Notes: generated by a model not told the origin, from the sequence alone. Counted from the first letter of the stretch, positions 53,654 through 63,271 are shown. The stretch is 64,000 nt of DNA from Gammaproteobacteria bacterium (GCA_013288885.1 JABDBA010000005.1:43351-107350); one strand, 5' to 3'. Translations and numbers: made by a program.

Positions 53654-55180
53654 ATGCTGAACAATTTATTTAATCATTACATACTTAGTGTATTAATCTG
53701 GCTACCGATGTTCGGTGGTGCGCTCGCGCTCGCCAGTGGCGGCGATCAACACCCTAATCGCGCGCGCTTAATTGCACTGATCGTTTCAATTATCTCGTTA
53801 GCACTCTGTGTGCCGCTTTACTTAGGGTTTGATAACAACTCAGGCCTAATGCAATTTCAACAACATGCAATATGGATTCGCGCTTATGATATTCATTATT
53901 CACTCGGTGTTGATGGTATTTCATTGCCACTGATTATGTTAACCACCTTCACCACCTTGTTGGTGATCATGGCGGCTTGGCACCACATTCATATTCGCGT
54001 GTCACAATACATGGCCGCTTTTTTAGTCATGCAAGGGATGATGGTGGGTACATTCGCATCCCTCGATTCCATTTTGTTTTATGCGTTTTGGGAAGGCATG
54101 TTGATACCGATGTACTTAAGTATCGGGATCTGGGGCAGCACCAACCGATCGTATGCGTCGATCAAATTTTTCTTGTATACATTTTTAGGGTCGGCGTTAA
54201 TGCTAATCGCCTTATTATATTTACACGAGCAATCGAACAGTTTCAATATCAGCGATTTTTACCCACTTAAACTCACGATGAAACAACAAGTGTGGATCTT
54301 CCTAGCATTTTTATTAGCGTTTGCGGTTAAGCTCCCCATGTGGCCGGTACATACTTGGTTGCCCGATGCGCATACCGAAGCACCGGCGGGTGGTTCGGTC
54401 GTATTAGCCGCATTGATGTTAAAAATGGGGGCTTACGGATTTTTGCGTTTCAGCTTACCCATCACGCCTGATGCCAGTGCGCTGTTAGATCATTTAATGA
54501 TCGCACTCTCATTGATCGCGATTGTGTATATTGGTTTAGTCGCCATCGCACAAACCGATATGAAAAAATTGATTGCTTATTCCTCTATCGCACACATGGG
54601 TTTCGTCGCACTCGGTTGTTTTATGGTGTTTGATATTGTGGCGAATTCACATAATCTAAAAGACGCTTACATGAGTTTAGAAGGCGCGATGGTGCAAATG
54701 ATTTCACACGCGTTCAGTTCTGGCGCGATGTTCTTAGGCGTGGGTGTTTTAGTGTATCGATTGCACACCCGACTTATCAAAGACTTTGGCGGCATTGCCA
54801 CCAGTATGCCGTATTGCGCGGCCTTCTTTATGTTATTTGCGATGTCGAATGTTGGGTTGCCCGGTACATCGGGTTTTGTCGGCGAATTTATGATTATCCT
54901 TAGTGCTATCCAAGGCAGTTTTTGGGTAGCTGTGTTAGCATCGACGACATTAATATTGAGCGCAGTTTATACGCTTTATATGTATAAGCGGGTATTTTTT
55001 GGAGTGATTACTGATCCGCGTATTGCAAAATTACATGATATCAATTACATGGAAAAAATCGTTTTCGTTTTATTGGCTATCGTGATTATATTTTTTGGTG
55101 TTTATCCTGCGCCGCTGCTGAATATGATGCATGCGACAATAGGCAATGTTTTGCATTGGAGCTTACAGAGTAAATTATAA
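53654..55180 (+). CDS. nuoM: NADH-quinone oxidoreductase subunit M
   Basis: A 508-residue antiporter-like proton-pumping subunit. The Glu lies in FYAFWEGMLIPMYLSIG and the Lys in FAVKLPMWPVHTWLPDAHTE. It starts 16 bases after nuoL and ends 3 bases before nuoN. Confidence 0.98.
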   Translation: MLNNLFNHYILSVLIWLPMFGGALALASGGDQHPNRARLIALIVSIISLALCVPLYLGFDNNSGLMQFQQHAIWIRAYDIHYSLGVDGISLPLIMLTTFTTLLVIMAAWHHIHIRVSQYMAAFLVMQGMMVGTFASLDSILFYAFWEGMLIPMYLSIGIWGSTNRSYASIKFFLYTFLGSALMLIALLYLHEQSNSFNISDFYPLKLTMKQQVWIFLAFLLAFAVKLPMWPVHTWLPDAHTEAPAGGSVVLAALMLKMGAYGFLRFSLPITPDASALLDHLMIALSLIAIVYIGLVAIAQTDMKKLIAYSSIAHMGFVALGCFMVFDIVANSHNLKDAYMSLEGAMVQMISHAFSSGAMFLGVGVLVYRLHTRLIKDFGGIATSMPYCAAFFMLFAMSNVGLPGTSGFVGEFMIILSAIQGSFWVAVLASTTLILSAVYTLYMYKRVFFGVITDPRIAKLHDINYMEKIVFVLLAIVIIFFGVYPAPLLNMMHATIGNVLHWSLQSKL

Positions 55181-55183
55181 TTT

Positions 55184-56626
55184 ATGCTATTTGAAACTAT
55201 ACTAACTTATCCTGCTACACCCGAAATTTTCTTGCTCGGCATGACGTGTATTGTCTTGTTGGCGGATTTATTTATTAAACAGCAAGAAAAGAAAATCACC
55301 TATTGGCTATCGCAGTTTGCTTTGGTGGGCACTGCGGTTTTAGTATTACTGCTTTACAACGTTCCATCGACACTGCTTTTTAATGGTAGTTTTATCTGGG
55401 ATAAAACCGCTGCGTTAATGCAATTCGCCATCGTCGCGATCAATTTCTTTATTCTTATTTACGCGCGTGAATACATCCGTGAGCGTAAAATACCGCAAGG
55501 TGAATATTATCTGCTGAGTTTATTTTCTGTGTTAGGTATGTTGGTATTGGTGTCGGCTTATAGCCTGTTGACGTTATATTTGGGGCTGGAATTATTATCT
55601 TTACCGTTGTATGCCATGGTTGCTTTACAGCGTGATTCTACCGAGTGTGCTGAAGCAGCGATGAAGTATTTTGTCACCGGCGCGTTAGCATCGGGTATGT
55701 TGCTGTATGGTTTATCGATGTTTTATGGTGCGACGCAAAGCCTTAATATTACTGAGATTGCACAAGTAACAAGCAATTTGTCTTCCGGCCAAGAATTGAT
55801 GTTAATTTTTGGTTTGGTGTTTATAATTGCCGGTGTGGTTTTCAAATTAGGCGCAGCACCCTTTCATATGTGGGTGCCCGATGTTTATCAAGGCGCGCCC
55901 ACTTCTGTTACTTTATTTGTAGGTACTGCACCAAAGATTGCCGCGTTAGCAATGGTGGTGCGGCTATTAATTGAAGGCACACCCGCGTTAGTTCATCAAT
56001 GGCAAGAAGTTTTGATATTGATTGCCGTGCTATCTATCGCGTTAGGTAATGTGGTTGCTATCGTGCAGAGCAATCTTAAACGTATGTTATCGTATTCTGC
56101 TATTGCGCACGTCGGGTATATGTCATTGGGGTTGTTAGCGGCAACGCCTGACGGTTATGCCAGTGCTTTATTTTATATGTTGGCTTATGCCCTGATGTCA
56201 TTGGGCGCGTTCGGTATGCTAGTATTATTGAGTAAATCAGGGGCTGAGGTGGATAAAATTGGCGACCTGCGGGGTTTAAACACCCGTAACCCCTGGTTAG
56301 CGTTTATGCTATTGTTGGTAATGTTCTCGATGGCGGGTATTCCGCCGATGGTCGGGTTTTTTGCTAAGCTGGGTGTTTTGGAAGCGTTGATCGGTGCGCA
56401 CATGGTTTGGTTAGCGACATTTGCACTGGTGTTTGCTATTATTGGCGCTTATTATTACCTGAATGTCGTGAAGGTCATGTATTTTGAAGAGCCGGAGATA
56501 CAATACCCCATCGTTAATAGACCTATTATTAACGTGGCAATCAGTGTTAATTGTTTGATGGTGTTGTGGTTAGGGATGTTCCCAAGTGGTTTGATTGATT
56601 TGTGCCGTGCTGCGTTTGCGATGTAG
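55184..56626 (+). CDS. nuoN: NADH-quinone oxidoreductase subunit N
   Basis: A 480-residue antiporter-like subunit, the last of the operon. The Glu-Leu region is LYLGLELLSLPLYAMVAL, and the central Lys lies in GVVFKLGAAPFHMWVPDVY. Length and spans are normal. The next gene starts 41 bases later. Confidence 0.98.
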   Translation: MLFETILTYPATPEIFLLGMTCIVLLADLFIKQQEKKITYWLSQFALVGTAVLVLLLYNVPSTLLFNGSFIWDKTAALMQFAIVAINFFILIYAREYIRERKIPQGEYYLLSLFSVLGMLVLVSAYSLLTLYLGLELLSLPLYAMVALQRDSTECAEAAMKYFVTGALASGMLLYGLSMFYGATQSLNITEIAQVTSNLSSGQELMLIFGLVFIIAGVVFKLGAAPFHMWVPDVYQGAPTSVTLFVGTAPKIAALAMVVRLLIEGTPALVHQWQEVLILIAVLSIALGNVVAIVQSNLKRMLSYSAIAHVGYMSLGLLAATPDGYASALFYMLAYALMSLGAFGMLVLLSKSGAEVDKIGDLRGLNTRNPWLAFMLLLVMFSMAGIPPMVGFFAKLGVLEALIGAHMVWLATFALVFAIIGAYYYLNVVKVMYFEEPEIQYPIVNRPIINVAISVNCLMVLWLGMFPSGLIDLCRAAFAM

Positions 56627-56667
56627 ACATAATAATTTATTATTTTACTTCTAGGATGGGCCTCTCT

Positions 56668-57273
56668 ATGAAAAAAGTCATTTCTCTCATTTCTTTGCTG
56701 TTATTGACCCTTCTTCTGCAAGGCTGCGTGGCGGGTGTCATTGCTGCTGGCGCGGGGGCAGGGGCTGCGGGGGGCAGCATTGCTTCCGATAACCGTACTA
56801 TCCAAACTATTACTGATGACCAAGAAATTGCTTATAAGGCCAATCGGCTAGTTTCTGCCAACCATGACCTAAATACTAAAGCACACATTGTCATTGTGAG
56901 TTATAATAAGGTCGTGTTAATGGCGGGGCAGGCCCCCACGGCTGCATTACGTGACCAGGCAGTCGACCTCGTAAAGACTGTGCCCAAGGTTAGGCGCATT
57001 TTCAATGAGATTACCGTTGGAACACCTACCTCAGCGTACCGACGCAGTAAAGATGCCGCTATTACTGGCAGCATAAAGACGCGTATGGTAGCAACCGCTA
57101 AATTGAAGTCGAGCCAGATAAAAGTGGTGACTGAAGATGGAACGGTATTTTTATTAGGCCTCACCACACCGCAACAAGCCGAAATTGCTGGCAAAGTGGC
57201 GCGCAGTAATGAGGGTGTGAAACAGGTCGTTAAATTAATTGAATATATATATGGGCCAAGTACCAATAACTAA
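56668..57273 (+). CDS. BON-domain outer-membrane lipoprotein (DolP/YraP-like)
   Basis: A 201-residue lipoprotein: signal peptide with lipobox LLLQGC (Cys20), a short Gly/Ala-rich stretch (VIAAGAGAGAAGGS), then two BON domains at about residues 45-110 and 120-190 (HIVIVSYNKVVLMAGQAP, then IKVVTEDGTVFLLGLTTPQQAE, VKQVVKLIEYI). DolP-type proteins bind anionic phospholipid and help outer-membrane integrity. ATG 56668 is used; an ATG four codons earlier is possible. Confidence 0.9.
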   Translation: MKKVISLISLLLLTLLLQGCVAGVIAAGAGAGAAGGSIASDNRTIQTITDDQEIAYKANRLVSANHDLNTKAHIVIVSYNKVVLMAGQAPTAALRDQAVDLVKTVPKVRRIFNEITVGTPTSAYRRSKDAAITGSIKTRMVATAKLKSSQIKVVTEDGTVFLLGLTTPQQAEIAGKVARSNEGVKQVVKLIEYIYGPSTNN

Positions 57274-57297
57274 AGAGCAACTAGGAGCGAATGACTA

Positions 57298-58497
57298 ATG
57301 ACTTTGACTTATCAAATGCTATATGGATTTTTGCACTTATCGTTTTGGGGCAATGTGATTGCGGTTTTAATTCTCACGCAGATTACGGTTGCAGGCGTCA
57401 CTATCTTTTTGCATCGCGGTCAAACACATCGTGCGCTTGATCTGCATCCAATCGCTAGTCATTTTTTTCGTTTTTGGTTATGGTTGACTACTGGTTTGAA
57501 AACCAAAGCATGGGTCGCTGTGCATCGTAAACATCACGCTAAATGCGAAACAGCTGAAGATCCACATAGCCCGAAAATCTTGGGCATTAATAAAGTATTT
57601 TTCGAAGGCGCAGAGCTTTATCGTGTTGCTGCTAAAAATAAAGAAACATTAGAACGTTATGGTCATGGCACGCCTGATGATTGGTTAGAGCGTCACGTTT
57701 ATAGTATTCATGATCGCATTGGTTTGGGGCTGATGTTGGTTATTGATCTTTTATTGTTTGGTGTGGCTGGTCTGGCTATTTGGGCTTTTCAGTTATTGTG
57801 GATCCCGGTTTTTGCGGCAGGTGTTATCAATGGTATTGGGCATTTTTGGGGTTATCGTAATTATGAGTGCGAAGATGCATCGCGTAATGTAGTGCCTTGG
57901 ACGTTTTTTGCCTGTGGTGAAGAGTTACATAATAATCATCATACGTTTCCTACTTCTGCTAAGTTGTCGGTTAAGTGGTGGGAGTTTGATATCGGTTGGC
58001 TTTATATCCAAACTTTACGGGCGTTTGGTTTGGCCAAAGTTAAAAGATTGCCACCGACGTTGTTACAAACACCTACTAAATTACAAATTGATTTAGATAC
58101 GGTGACTGCGGTGATTACTAATCGTTTTCAAGTTTTATCAAATTATACGCGTGAAGTGGTTATTCCGGTATTGCAAGAAGAGCAACGTAAAGCAGGTAAA
58201 GCCAGCCGCGATATACTGGAGCGCGCCCAAACTTTGTTGACCCGCGCCGATAGTTTGCTCGATGATATAAGCAAACAACGCATTAGCCAAATTTTAGAGA
58301 AGTATCAAAATATTCAATTGGTTTATCATTTTAAACAACGTTTACAAGCGATTTGGAACCGTACCACATCATCAAAACGTGAGTTGATTGAGGCATTACA
58401 ACTGTGGTGTCGCGAAGCTGAGGCCACCGGCATCAGCACCTTACGCAACTTTGCCATGGAGCTAAAAGGTTACTCTGCTGCCCCGGCGAAGAAATAA
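57298..58497 (+). CDS. Acyl-lipid/acyl-CoA delta-9-type fatty acid desaturase
   Basis: A 399-residue membrane di-iron desaturase. The three histidine boxes are HRGQTHRALD, HRKHHA and EELHNNHH, with membrane segments around residues 8-35, 55-70 and 140-185. The C-terminal 130 residues are helical and soluble (RILERAQTL-like DILERAQTLLTRADSLL), as in other gammaproteobacterial DesA-like enzymes. It introduces a double bond into saturated acyl chains using O2, and so adjusts membrane fluidity. It starts 24 bases after the BON lipoprotein. Confidence 0.92.
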   Translation: MTLTYQMLYGFLHLSFWGNVIAVLILTQITVAGVTIFLHRGQTHRALDLHPIASHFFRFWLWLTTGLKTKAWVAVHRKHHAKCETAEDPHSPKILGINKVFFEGAELYRVAAKNKETLERYGHGTPDDWLERHVYSIHDRIGLGLMLVIDLLLFGVAGLAIWAFQLLWIPVFAAGVINGIGHFWGYRNYECEDASRNVVPWTFFACGEELHNNHHTFPTSAKLSVKWWEFDIGWLYIQTLRAFGLAKVKRLPPTLLQTPTKLQIDLDTVTAVITNRFQVLSNYTREVVIPVLQEEQRKAGKASRDILERAQTLLTRADSLLDDISKQRISQILEKYQNIQLVYHFKQRLQAIWNRTTSSKRELIEALQLWCREAEATGISTLRNFAMELKGYSAAPAKK

Positions 58498-58548
58498 CAT
58501 CGCCTCCAGTCAATGGGAAATAACTTCCATTCCCAATCGGCTCGTGAA

Positions 58549-58570
58549 AGGAAATTATTTCCTGTTTTTT
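58549..58570 (+). terminator. Possible terminator after the desaturase gene
   Basis: AGGAAA-TTA-TTTCCT (58549-58563) is followed by G and six T residues. The stem is short and A/T-rich, so it would be weak. It is in the 286 bases before the MATE remnant, which otherwise hold only the palindromic element at 58687. Confidence 0.45.
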
Positions 58571-58686
58571 CTGCATAAGGCCGATGACTTCGGGCGAAGG
58601 TTGCGCCGCTCCCTCTACTCGGCGCTTGCACAACTCAAGTCAATCACACCTGGCAGCTCTTTCCTCACCACATTAAGATAACGCGC

Positions 58687-58780
58687 GTAGGTCGGATCAA
58701 GGAGCGCAGCGACGGATCCGACATGCGATGCTGAATTATTGCCACTGTCGGTTCCGCTTCGCTTGAACCGACCGACCTAC
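58687..58780. repeat. 94-bp two-part palindromic element, inverted full copy
   Basis: Type a palindrome GTAGGTCGGATCAAGG... (58687-58724), a 21-base spacer, then type b reversed, TGTCGGTTCCGC... (58746-58780). It is the reverse complement of the composite at 49071-49164, with the same total and spacer lengths. Confidence 0.85.
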
Positions 58781-58783
58781 TAG

Positions 58784-59014
58784 CGTGTAGAAAACAGCGA
58801 ACTAACTTCTACGTTGCCTGTCGCGTTATCTATAGCCACTGCGTTACAAATAGGCCATGCGGCAGGATCAAATAATCTAGTGCAAGTAAAACGAATAAGT
58901 GCCAGCGGTATTTGGTATGGATTAACGTTAGGGCTTTGCAGCACAGCTATCATATTGGCGTGGCGATTTTTCAAAAAATTGAAAATTGAAAACAAAGAAA
59001 CGTTTATTTTGTGA
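58784..59014 (+). pseudogene. MATE-family transporter remnant
   Basis: The open frame from 58784 reads PVALSIATALQIGHAAGSNN followed by VQVKRISASGIWYGLTLGLC. This matches the middle helix and following loop of NorM/MATE exporters (the SIAxAxxIxxGxAxG motif), then runs into a Lys-rich end and a stop. The rest of a 450-residue transporter is absent. The 94-bp repeat ends 3 bases before the fragment, so the upstream part was probably lost at the element. Confidence 0.6.
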
Positions 59015-59075
59015 TAAAAATTAGTCTTCCTTCCGAGGCAAGAAAAGACCCAATTATATGGACAGTTTAATCGGA

Positions 59076-60299
59076 TTATCCAATTTCCTTTGCTACGTTT
59101 CTAAAATATAGAAGGAAGATTGTTAATTGAATAACTGCTGACACGCCAAAGATTATAGCGAGATTTGTTAGATTATTGACAGTGATGTGGCTTACTATAT
59201 ATGTTCCCACAGTACCAATAATCATGACAGCAGACGTAAATAATGCTGTTGCTATTCCTGGACTAATAGACGACCTCAAGCAGCAGGTTAGAACATTGAT
59301 AAAAATGAACCCGTTACTAAAACCAATTAATGTAATTGGAAAAATGATGGTTAATAAATTTAATTGGCCAAGAAAAGTAAAAATAATTTGGGCTAGGACA
59401 CCAAGAAATAACAATACAAATCCTAAACTAATTAAACTATCTAATTGCAATTGTTTGATTAAAAGTCGGTTAGTGAGTGTTCCTAATAAATAGCCACAAC
59501 TAATGATAAATGCACTATTACCATAAATAATAGCTGAACGATGTAAAATATTTTCTATTAAAAATGCACCCGTCGTCGTATAAACGAGAAGTTGCATTTG
59601 GGAAAGACCAGCAATAATAATGCCTGGTGAAAAAGCATTATGCTTCAACACGTTTAGATAGTTTCTACACATGTTTTTAAAGGAAAAGACTTCAGTGGTT
59701 GTTTTACTTTCGGCAACGTAAAGTGCAAAAATAATCATTAAAATAAACGATACCACTCCATATGCAATAAAATTTGCTTTCCATCCAAAATGATATTGCA
59801 GGATGCCGCCTATAAAGGGTGCAATAATAGGGCCAATGCCAAAGGCAAGTGATGTATATAATATTGCTATCTTAAATTGATGGCCGGTGAATCGGTCAAT
59901 GATAATGGTTCGGCAACCAATTGATAAACAAGAAACAGAAAATCCTTGTACAAATCGAACCCATAATAATTCTTCAATCGTGCCGCAAGTCAATGCTAAA
60001 AAACTTGCAGACGTATAGAGGATAAGCCCTAACAGAATAATGCGGCGTCGGCCAAAGATATCCAATAAAGTACCGAATAAAATACAGCCTATCGAAAATC
60101 CTAATAAAGATACGGTAATGGTATTTTTAGCGGCAGATATTGGTGCATCGTAATAACTTGCGATCGCAGGTAAAGAAGGTGCATGCAGATCAAAGGTTAT
60201 GCCTGATAAAAAGTTTAATAATGGTGCAAGGATCATTAGTAAGCTAAGATACTTTTCTTTTTCTGTTGTAATCCAAGGATCCCTAAATAAATTTTTCAT
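59076..60299 (-). CDS. MFS drug/metabolite exporter, Bcr/CflA-like (DHA1)
   Basis: A 407-residue inner-membrane transporter with twelve predicted spans. The DHA1 motifs are visible: motif A GTLLDIFGRRRIILLG between spans 2 and 3, motif B WVRFVQGFSVSCLSIGCR in span 4, and the motif C-like LAFGIGPIIAPFIGG in span 5. An N-terminal DLHAPSLPAI segment is typical of Bcr/CflA proteins. It overlaps the upstream SGNH hydrolase by 4 bases (ATGA), so the two form an operon. The substrate is unknown. Confidence 0.9.
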   Translation of the reverse strand: MKNLFRDPWITTEKEKYLSLLMILAPLLNFLSGITFDLHAPSLPAIASYYDAPISAAKNTITVSLLGFSIGCILFGTLLDIFGRRRIILLGLILYTSASFLALTCGTIEELLWVRFVQGFSVSCLSIGCRTIIIDRFTGHQFKIAILYTSLAFGIGPIIAPFIGGILQYHFGWKANFIAYGVVSFILMIIFALYVAESKTTTEVFSFKNMCRNYLNVLKHNAFSPGIIIAGLSQMQLLVYTTTGAFLIENILHRSAIIYGNSAFIISCGYLLGTLTNRLLIKQLQLDSLISLGFVLLFLGVLAQIIFTFLGQLNLLTIIFPITLIGFSNGFIFINVLTCCLRSSISPGIATALFTSAVMIIGTVGTYIVSHITVNNLTNLAIIFGVSAVIQLTIFLLYFRNVAKEIG

Positions 60300-60961
60300 T
60301 TTTTCAAAATCATTTTCTGAATTTTACTGGCAATAGCTTTAGCAAGATCTTTATGGCTATCAGCTTCGATGTGCACGCCATCATCACCTACTTTTACGAT
60401 TTGTCCTGCGTCAAGAAACGTACAACTCTCTTGAGCAGCCAGTTTGGCATAATGTGTGGCTAATCCCTTAGTCTTAGCAATAGATGAATCATCAAAAAAT
60501 AGATTAAAATCATTAGAATTAATTTTATGAATAGGCGCAGGTGCAATTAACAGTGTGTTGGGTGCCTGGAAATTTTGACCAAAGTGACTTGTCTTCACGA
60601 AGCGGAGCATTTTTTGCATTGCGAGAGTAGTTTGTTCCGGCGTGGCGTTGAAATCTATCATTGCATCATTTGTGCCTAGCATAAAAATTACCAAATCTAT
60701 TGGATAATTCATTTCTAAAATGAGAGGTAAAGTCGCTAAGCCATTGCGTGAAGGACGAACAAATTTGGTTTCATCAAAAGAAGTATTGCGACCATTCAGT
60801 CCTGCTTCTATCACATAAAAATCATCACCTAGCAATTTTTGTAAAACACCAGTCCACCGCACATTACGATCAAAACGCTTTGCCAACATCAATTCCATAT
60901 TCCTTGAACCTGCTATATTACCCCAGGTATTAGAATCTCCATAACATAGAATGTTTTGCAT
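60296..60961 (-). CDS. SGNH/GDSL-family hydrolase, copy 1
   Basis: A 221-residue cytosolic esterase-like protein. Block I is ILCYGDSNTWG with the nucleophile Ser10, block II has the Gly in GLNGRN, block III is MLGTNDAM with the oxyanion Asn, and block V is DGVHIEADSH with the catalytic Asp and His. No signal peptide. It shares layout and many residues with the protein at 61977 and appears to be its paralogue. It is translationally coupled to the MFS gene downstream. Confidence 0.92.
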   Translation of the reverse strand: MQNILCYGDSNTWGNIAGSRNMELMLAKRFDRNVRWTGVLQKLLGDDFYVIEAGLNGRNTSFDETKFVRPSRNGLATLPLILEMNYPIDLVIFMLGTNDAMIDFNATPEQTTLAMQKMLRFVKTSHFGQNFQAPNTLLIAPAPIHKINSNDFNLFFDDSSIAKTKGLATHYAKLAAQESCTFLDAGQIVKVGDDGVHIEADSHKDLAKAIASKIQKMILKK

Positions 60962-61192
60962 TTAGATCCCCTTTTTTGCCAGACGGACTAAATTTTTCCT
61001 TTAATATCGTCATGTGTGAATCTTCTTAAAGGTTTTAGATCCCGTGATTTTTAAGGGTTTAGTTTGCCAGTGTCAGCAAATAAATTCAAGATATCGGTAG
61101 AAACATTTGTCCACCCTGGTGGAAATGCCCTATAATGCCAAGGAAAGTCAGATAACCAAAAATAGAGTCTTTGATTAAACAGGTTGATTTAT

Positions 61193-61927
61193 ATGATGTA
61201 TGGAACCTTGTGTACAGAATTTTATGACGCCGATAAAAAATTCGCTGGCGCTGATGAGATTCATTTTTATAGCTCTTTTTTTGATAAGAAGGAGAGCCTG
61301 ATTCTGGAACCTATGTGTGGCTCAGGGCGCTTACTTATTCCTCTCATGCAAGAAGGTTTCAATATCCATGGGATGGATAATTCGATCCCCATGCTAAAAA
61401 GTTGTAGAGAAAGAGCAGCTAAGCTGGGTTTGAAACCTACATTATTTGAACAATCCATTGAGAACATGGAATTACCTCATCAATATGACATAATTTTAAT
61501 TCCATTGGGTTCATACCAATTACTTTACCCTCGGTCTGTCGCCTATAAAGCCTTACAAAATTTTTATAAGCATTTGCGCCCAGGTGGAAAGCTTATTTTA
61601 GATTTATTTGTTCCGTGGGAATCCTTATATCAAAACCATGAAGAAGAATTTAGTGAAAAAGAAGTTGCGTTGCCTGATGGCGGTATCATCAAGCATAAAT
61701 CTCATGATGTTGCGAATAAATATGAACAAGAATATTATGGCCAATCCACATATGAAAAAGTAATAAACGGAAAAGTTATAGCCCTAGAAAGTGAACGGAT
61801 GCATTTGTGCTGGTATTATCGTTATGAAATGGAGCTTATATTAGAAAAATATAAGCTCCAAAACATTCAATATCAGGAAAAACATTTCATGAATGAGAAC
61901 CACATGATTTTTATTGCGGAAAAATAA
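61193..61927 (+). CDS. Class I SAM-dependent methyltransferase
   Basis: A 244-residue enzyme. The SAM-binding motif I is ILEPMCGSGRLLIPLMQ, motif II GFNIHGMDNSIPML, and motif IV YDIILIPLGSYQLL, followed by LRPGGKLILDLFVPW. The C-terminal part has the beta-strand pattern of small-molecule methyltransferases. ATG 61193 is chosen; the TTG three codons earlier is less likely. It lies between the two SGNH paralogues. The substrate is unknown. The 231 bases upstream show no gene. Confidence 0.88.
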   Translation: MMYGTLCTEFYDADKKFAGADEIHFYSSFFDKKESLILEPMCGSGRLLIPLMQEGFNIHGMDNSIPMLKSCRERAAKLGLKPTLFEQSIENMELPHQYDIILIPLGSYQLLYPRSVAYKALQNFYKHLRPGGKLILDLFVPWESLYQNHEEEFSEKEVALPDGGIIKHKSHDVANKYEQEYYGQSTYEKVINGKVIALESERMHLCWYYRYEMELILEKYKLQNIQYQEKHFMNENHMIFIAEK

Positions 61928-61976
61928 GCCAAAACCGCTGTTGATACAGCAATGTCAAACAAATAGTGAGGTCATG

Positions 61977-62633
61977 ATGAAAACAATTTTATGCTTTGGT
62001 GACTCCAATGTCTGGGGCGGTATACCAGGAGCATTTGATCCCGCAACTGGTCTCGCGGGTAGACATCCTAAAAACAAACGCTGGACAGCTATCTTAAATA
62101 AATTATTGGGCGATAAATATGACGTAGTTGTCGATGGAATTAATGCTCGAACAACCACTCTTGATGAAATTATCCCCGGTCGCCCCTATAAAAATGGATT
62201 AACACATCTGCCGGTTTCTCTTGAAATACATTACCCTATTGATCTAGTCATTTTTTGGATTGGAACTAATGATAACAAAATTCAGTTTAAACGTTCCGCT
62301 GAAGATATAAAAGAAGGAATGCGCAAACTGATTCAATGTGTTAAATCATCTAATAAAGGGCCAAATGCAAAGCCACCCCAAATTTTATTAATCTCACCCC
62401 ACCCTATTATTAAAGTCCAAAATCTACATCCGCAGCTTGATGATAGCTCCGTTGAGAAATCAAATAGAATCGGGTTGCTTTATCAAGAACTGGCACGAGA
62501 AGAAAATTGTGAGTTTTTAAATGCGGGTTTATTAGTTCAATCGAGTAACATCGATGGAGTGCATTTAGACGAACCTGCAAATGAAGTATTGGGCAAATCA
62601 ATCGCAGAAAAAGTACGAGAAATTAGTTTATGA
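61977..62633 (+). CDS. SGNH/GDSL-family hydrolase, copy 2
   Basis: A 218-residue paralogue of the protein at 60296-60961: block I ILCFGDSNVWGG, GINARTTTLDE, block III WIGTNDNK and block V DGVHLDEPA. GAGG lies 5 bases before ATG 61977; the ATG one codon upstream (61974) is too close to it. The longer frame from 61914 overlaps the methyltransferase. The shared RPxxNGLxxLP and YPIDLVIF segments show that both copies derive from one gene. Confidence 0.9.
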   Translation: MKTILCFGDSNVWGGIPGAFDPATGLAGRHPKNKRWTAILNKLLGDKYDVVVDGINARTTTLDEIIPGRPYKNGLTHLPVSLEIHYPIDLVIFWIGTNDNKIQFKRSAEDIKEGMRKLIQCVKSSNKGPNAKPPQILLISPHPIIKVQNLHPQLDDSSVEKSNRIGLLYQELAREENCEFLNAGLLVQSSNIDGVHLDEPANEVLGKSIAEKVREISL

Positions 62634-62704
62634 GCACAGCATTAACAAATGCTGCGTTTTGCCTCTAAATTAAACAAGTCCCCATGACTGATAAATAGAA
62701 AATC

Positions 62705-63271
62705 ATGACTAAATCATCTTTCCGCTTTACATTTAAGCCTGCCGTTGAATTGCAACGAGATCTTATTCATGGATGGCTGCAGCAAAACTACATCCGAGAA
62801 TGGATTCATGGACAAGGACTGCAAAACACTCTTATGGGCTTGGAGCAATTCTTCCAATATCAAGCTGTTGGCAAAGGGCTAGATCGTAAATCTGAAATCA
62901 CTCAACACTGGATTGGCTATGATAACGACAAACCTTTCGTTTATCTATTAACCTCTAACGTTTTTAAAAAAACTGATAATGAATATAAAAAATATTGCGA
63001 AACAGATGGATTAGCTATCACATTAGATATTTTCATCTGTGATGCGGAGTACTTAGGAAGAGGATTGGCTGGCACTGTCATCAAAGAATTTCTATTAAGT
63101 CATTTCTCAGATGTTGCAGAGGTTTTTATTGACCCCGAAAAAGCTAATGAAAGAGCCGTCCACGTTTATCAGAAAGTAGGCTTTCATATGGTGGGCGAAT
63201 TTGTGGCTCCTTGGCACCCCGTTCCTCATTACATTATGAAGCTCGATATCAAGACGGTATCTACCTACTAG
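62705..63271 (+). CDS. GNAT acetyltransferase, AAC(6')/IucB-like
   Basis: A 188-residue GNAT enzyme. The substrate side has WLQQNYIREWIHGQG. The acetyl-CoA site is LDIFICDAEYLGRGLAGTVIKEF, and motif B is VFIDPEKANERAVHVYQKVGFHMVGEF, the layout of Acetyltransf_8 and AAC(6')-type enzymes. An aminoglycoside or a siderophore/polyamine-type amine could be the substrate. Sequence alone cannot decide. It closes the plus-strand run that starts with the methyltransferase. Confidence 0.85.
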   Translation: MTKSSFRFTFKPAVELQRDLIHGWLQQNYIREWIHGQGLQNTLMGLEQFFQYQAVGKGLDRKSEITQHWIGYDNDKPFVYLLTSNVFKKTDNEYKKYCETDGLAITLDIFICDAEYLGRGLAGTVIKEFLLSHFSDVAEVFIDPEKANERAVHVYQKVGFHMVGEFVAPWHPVPHYIMKLDIKTVSTY

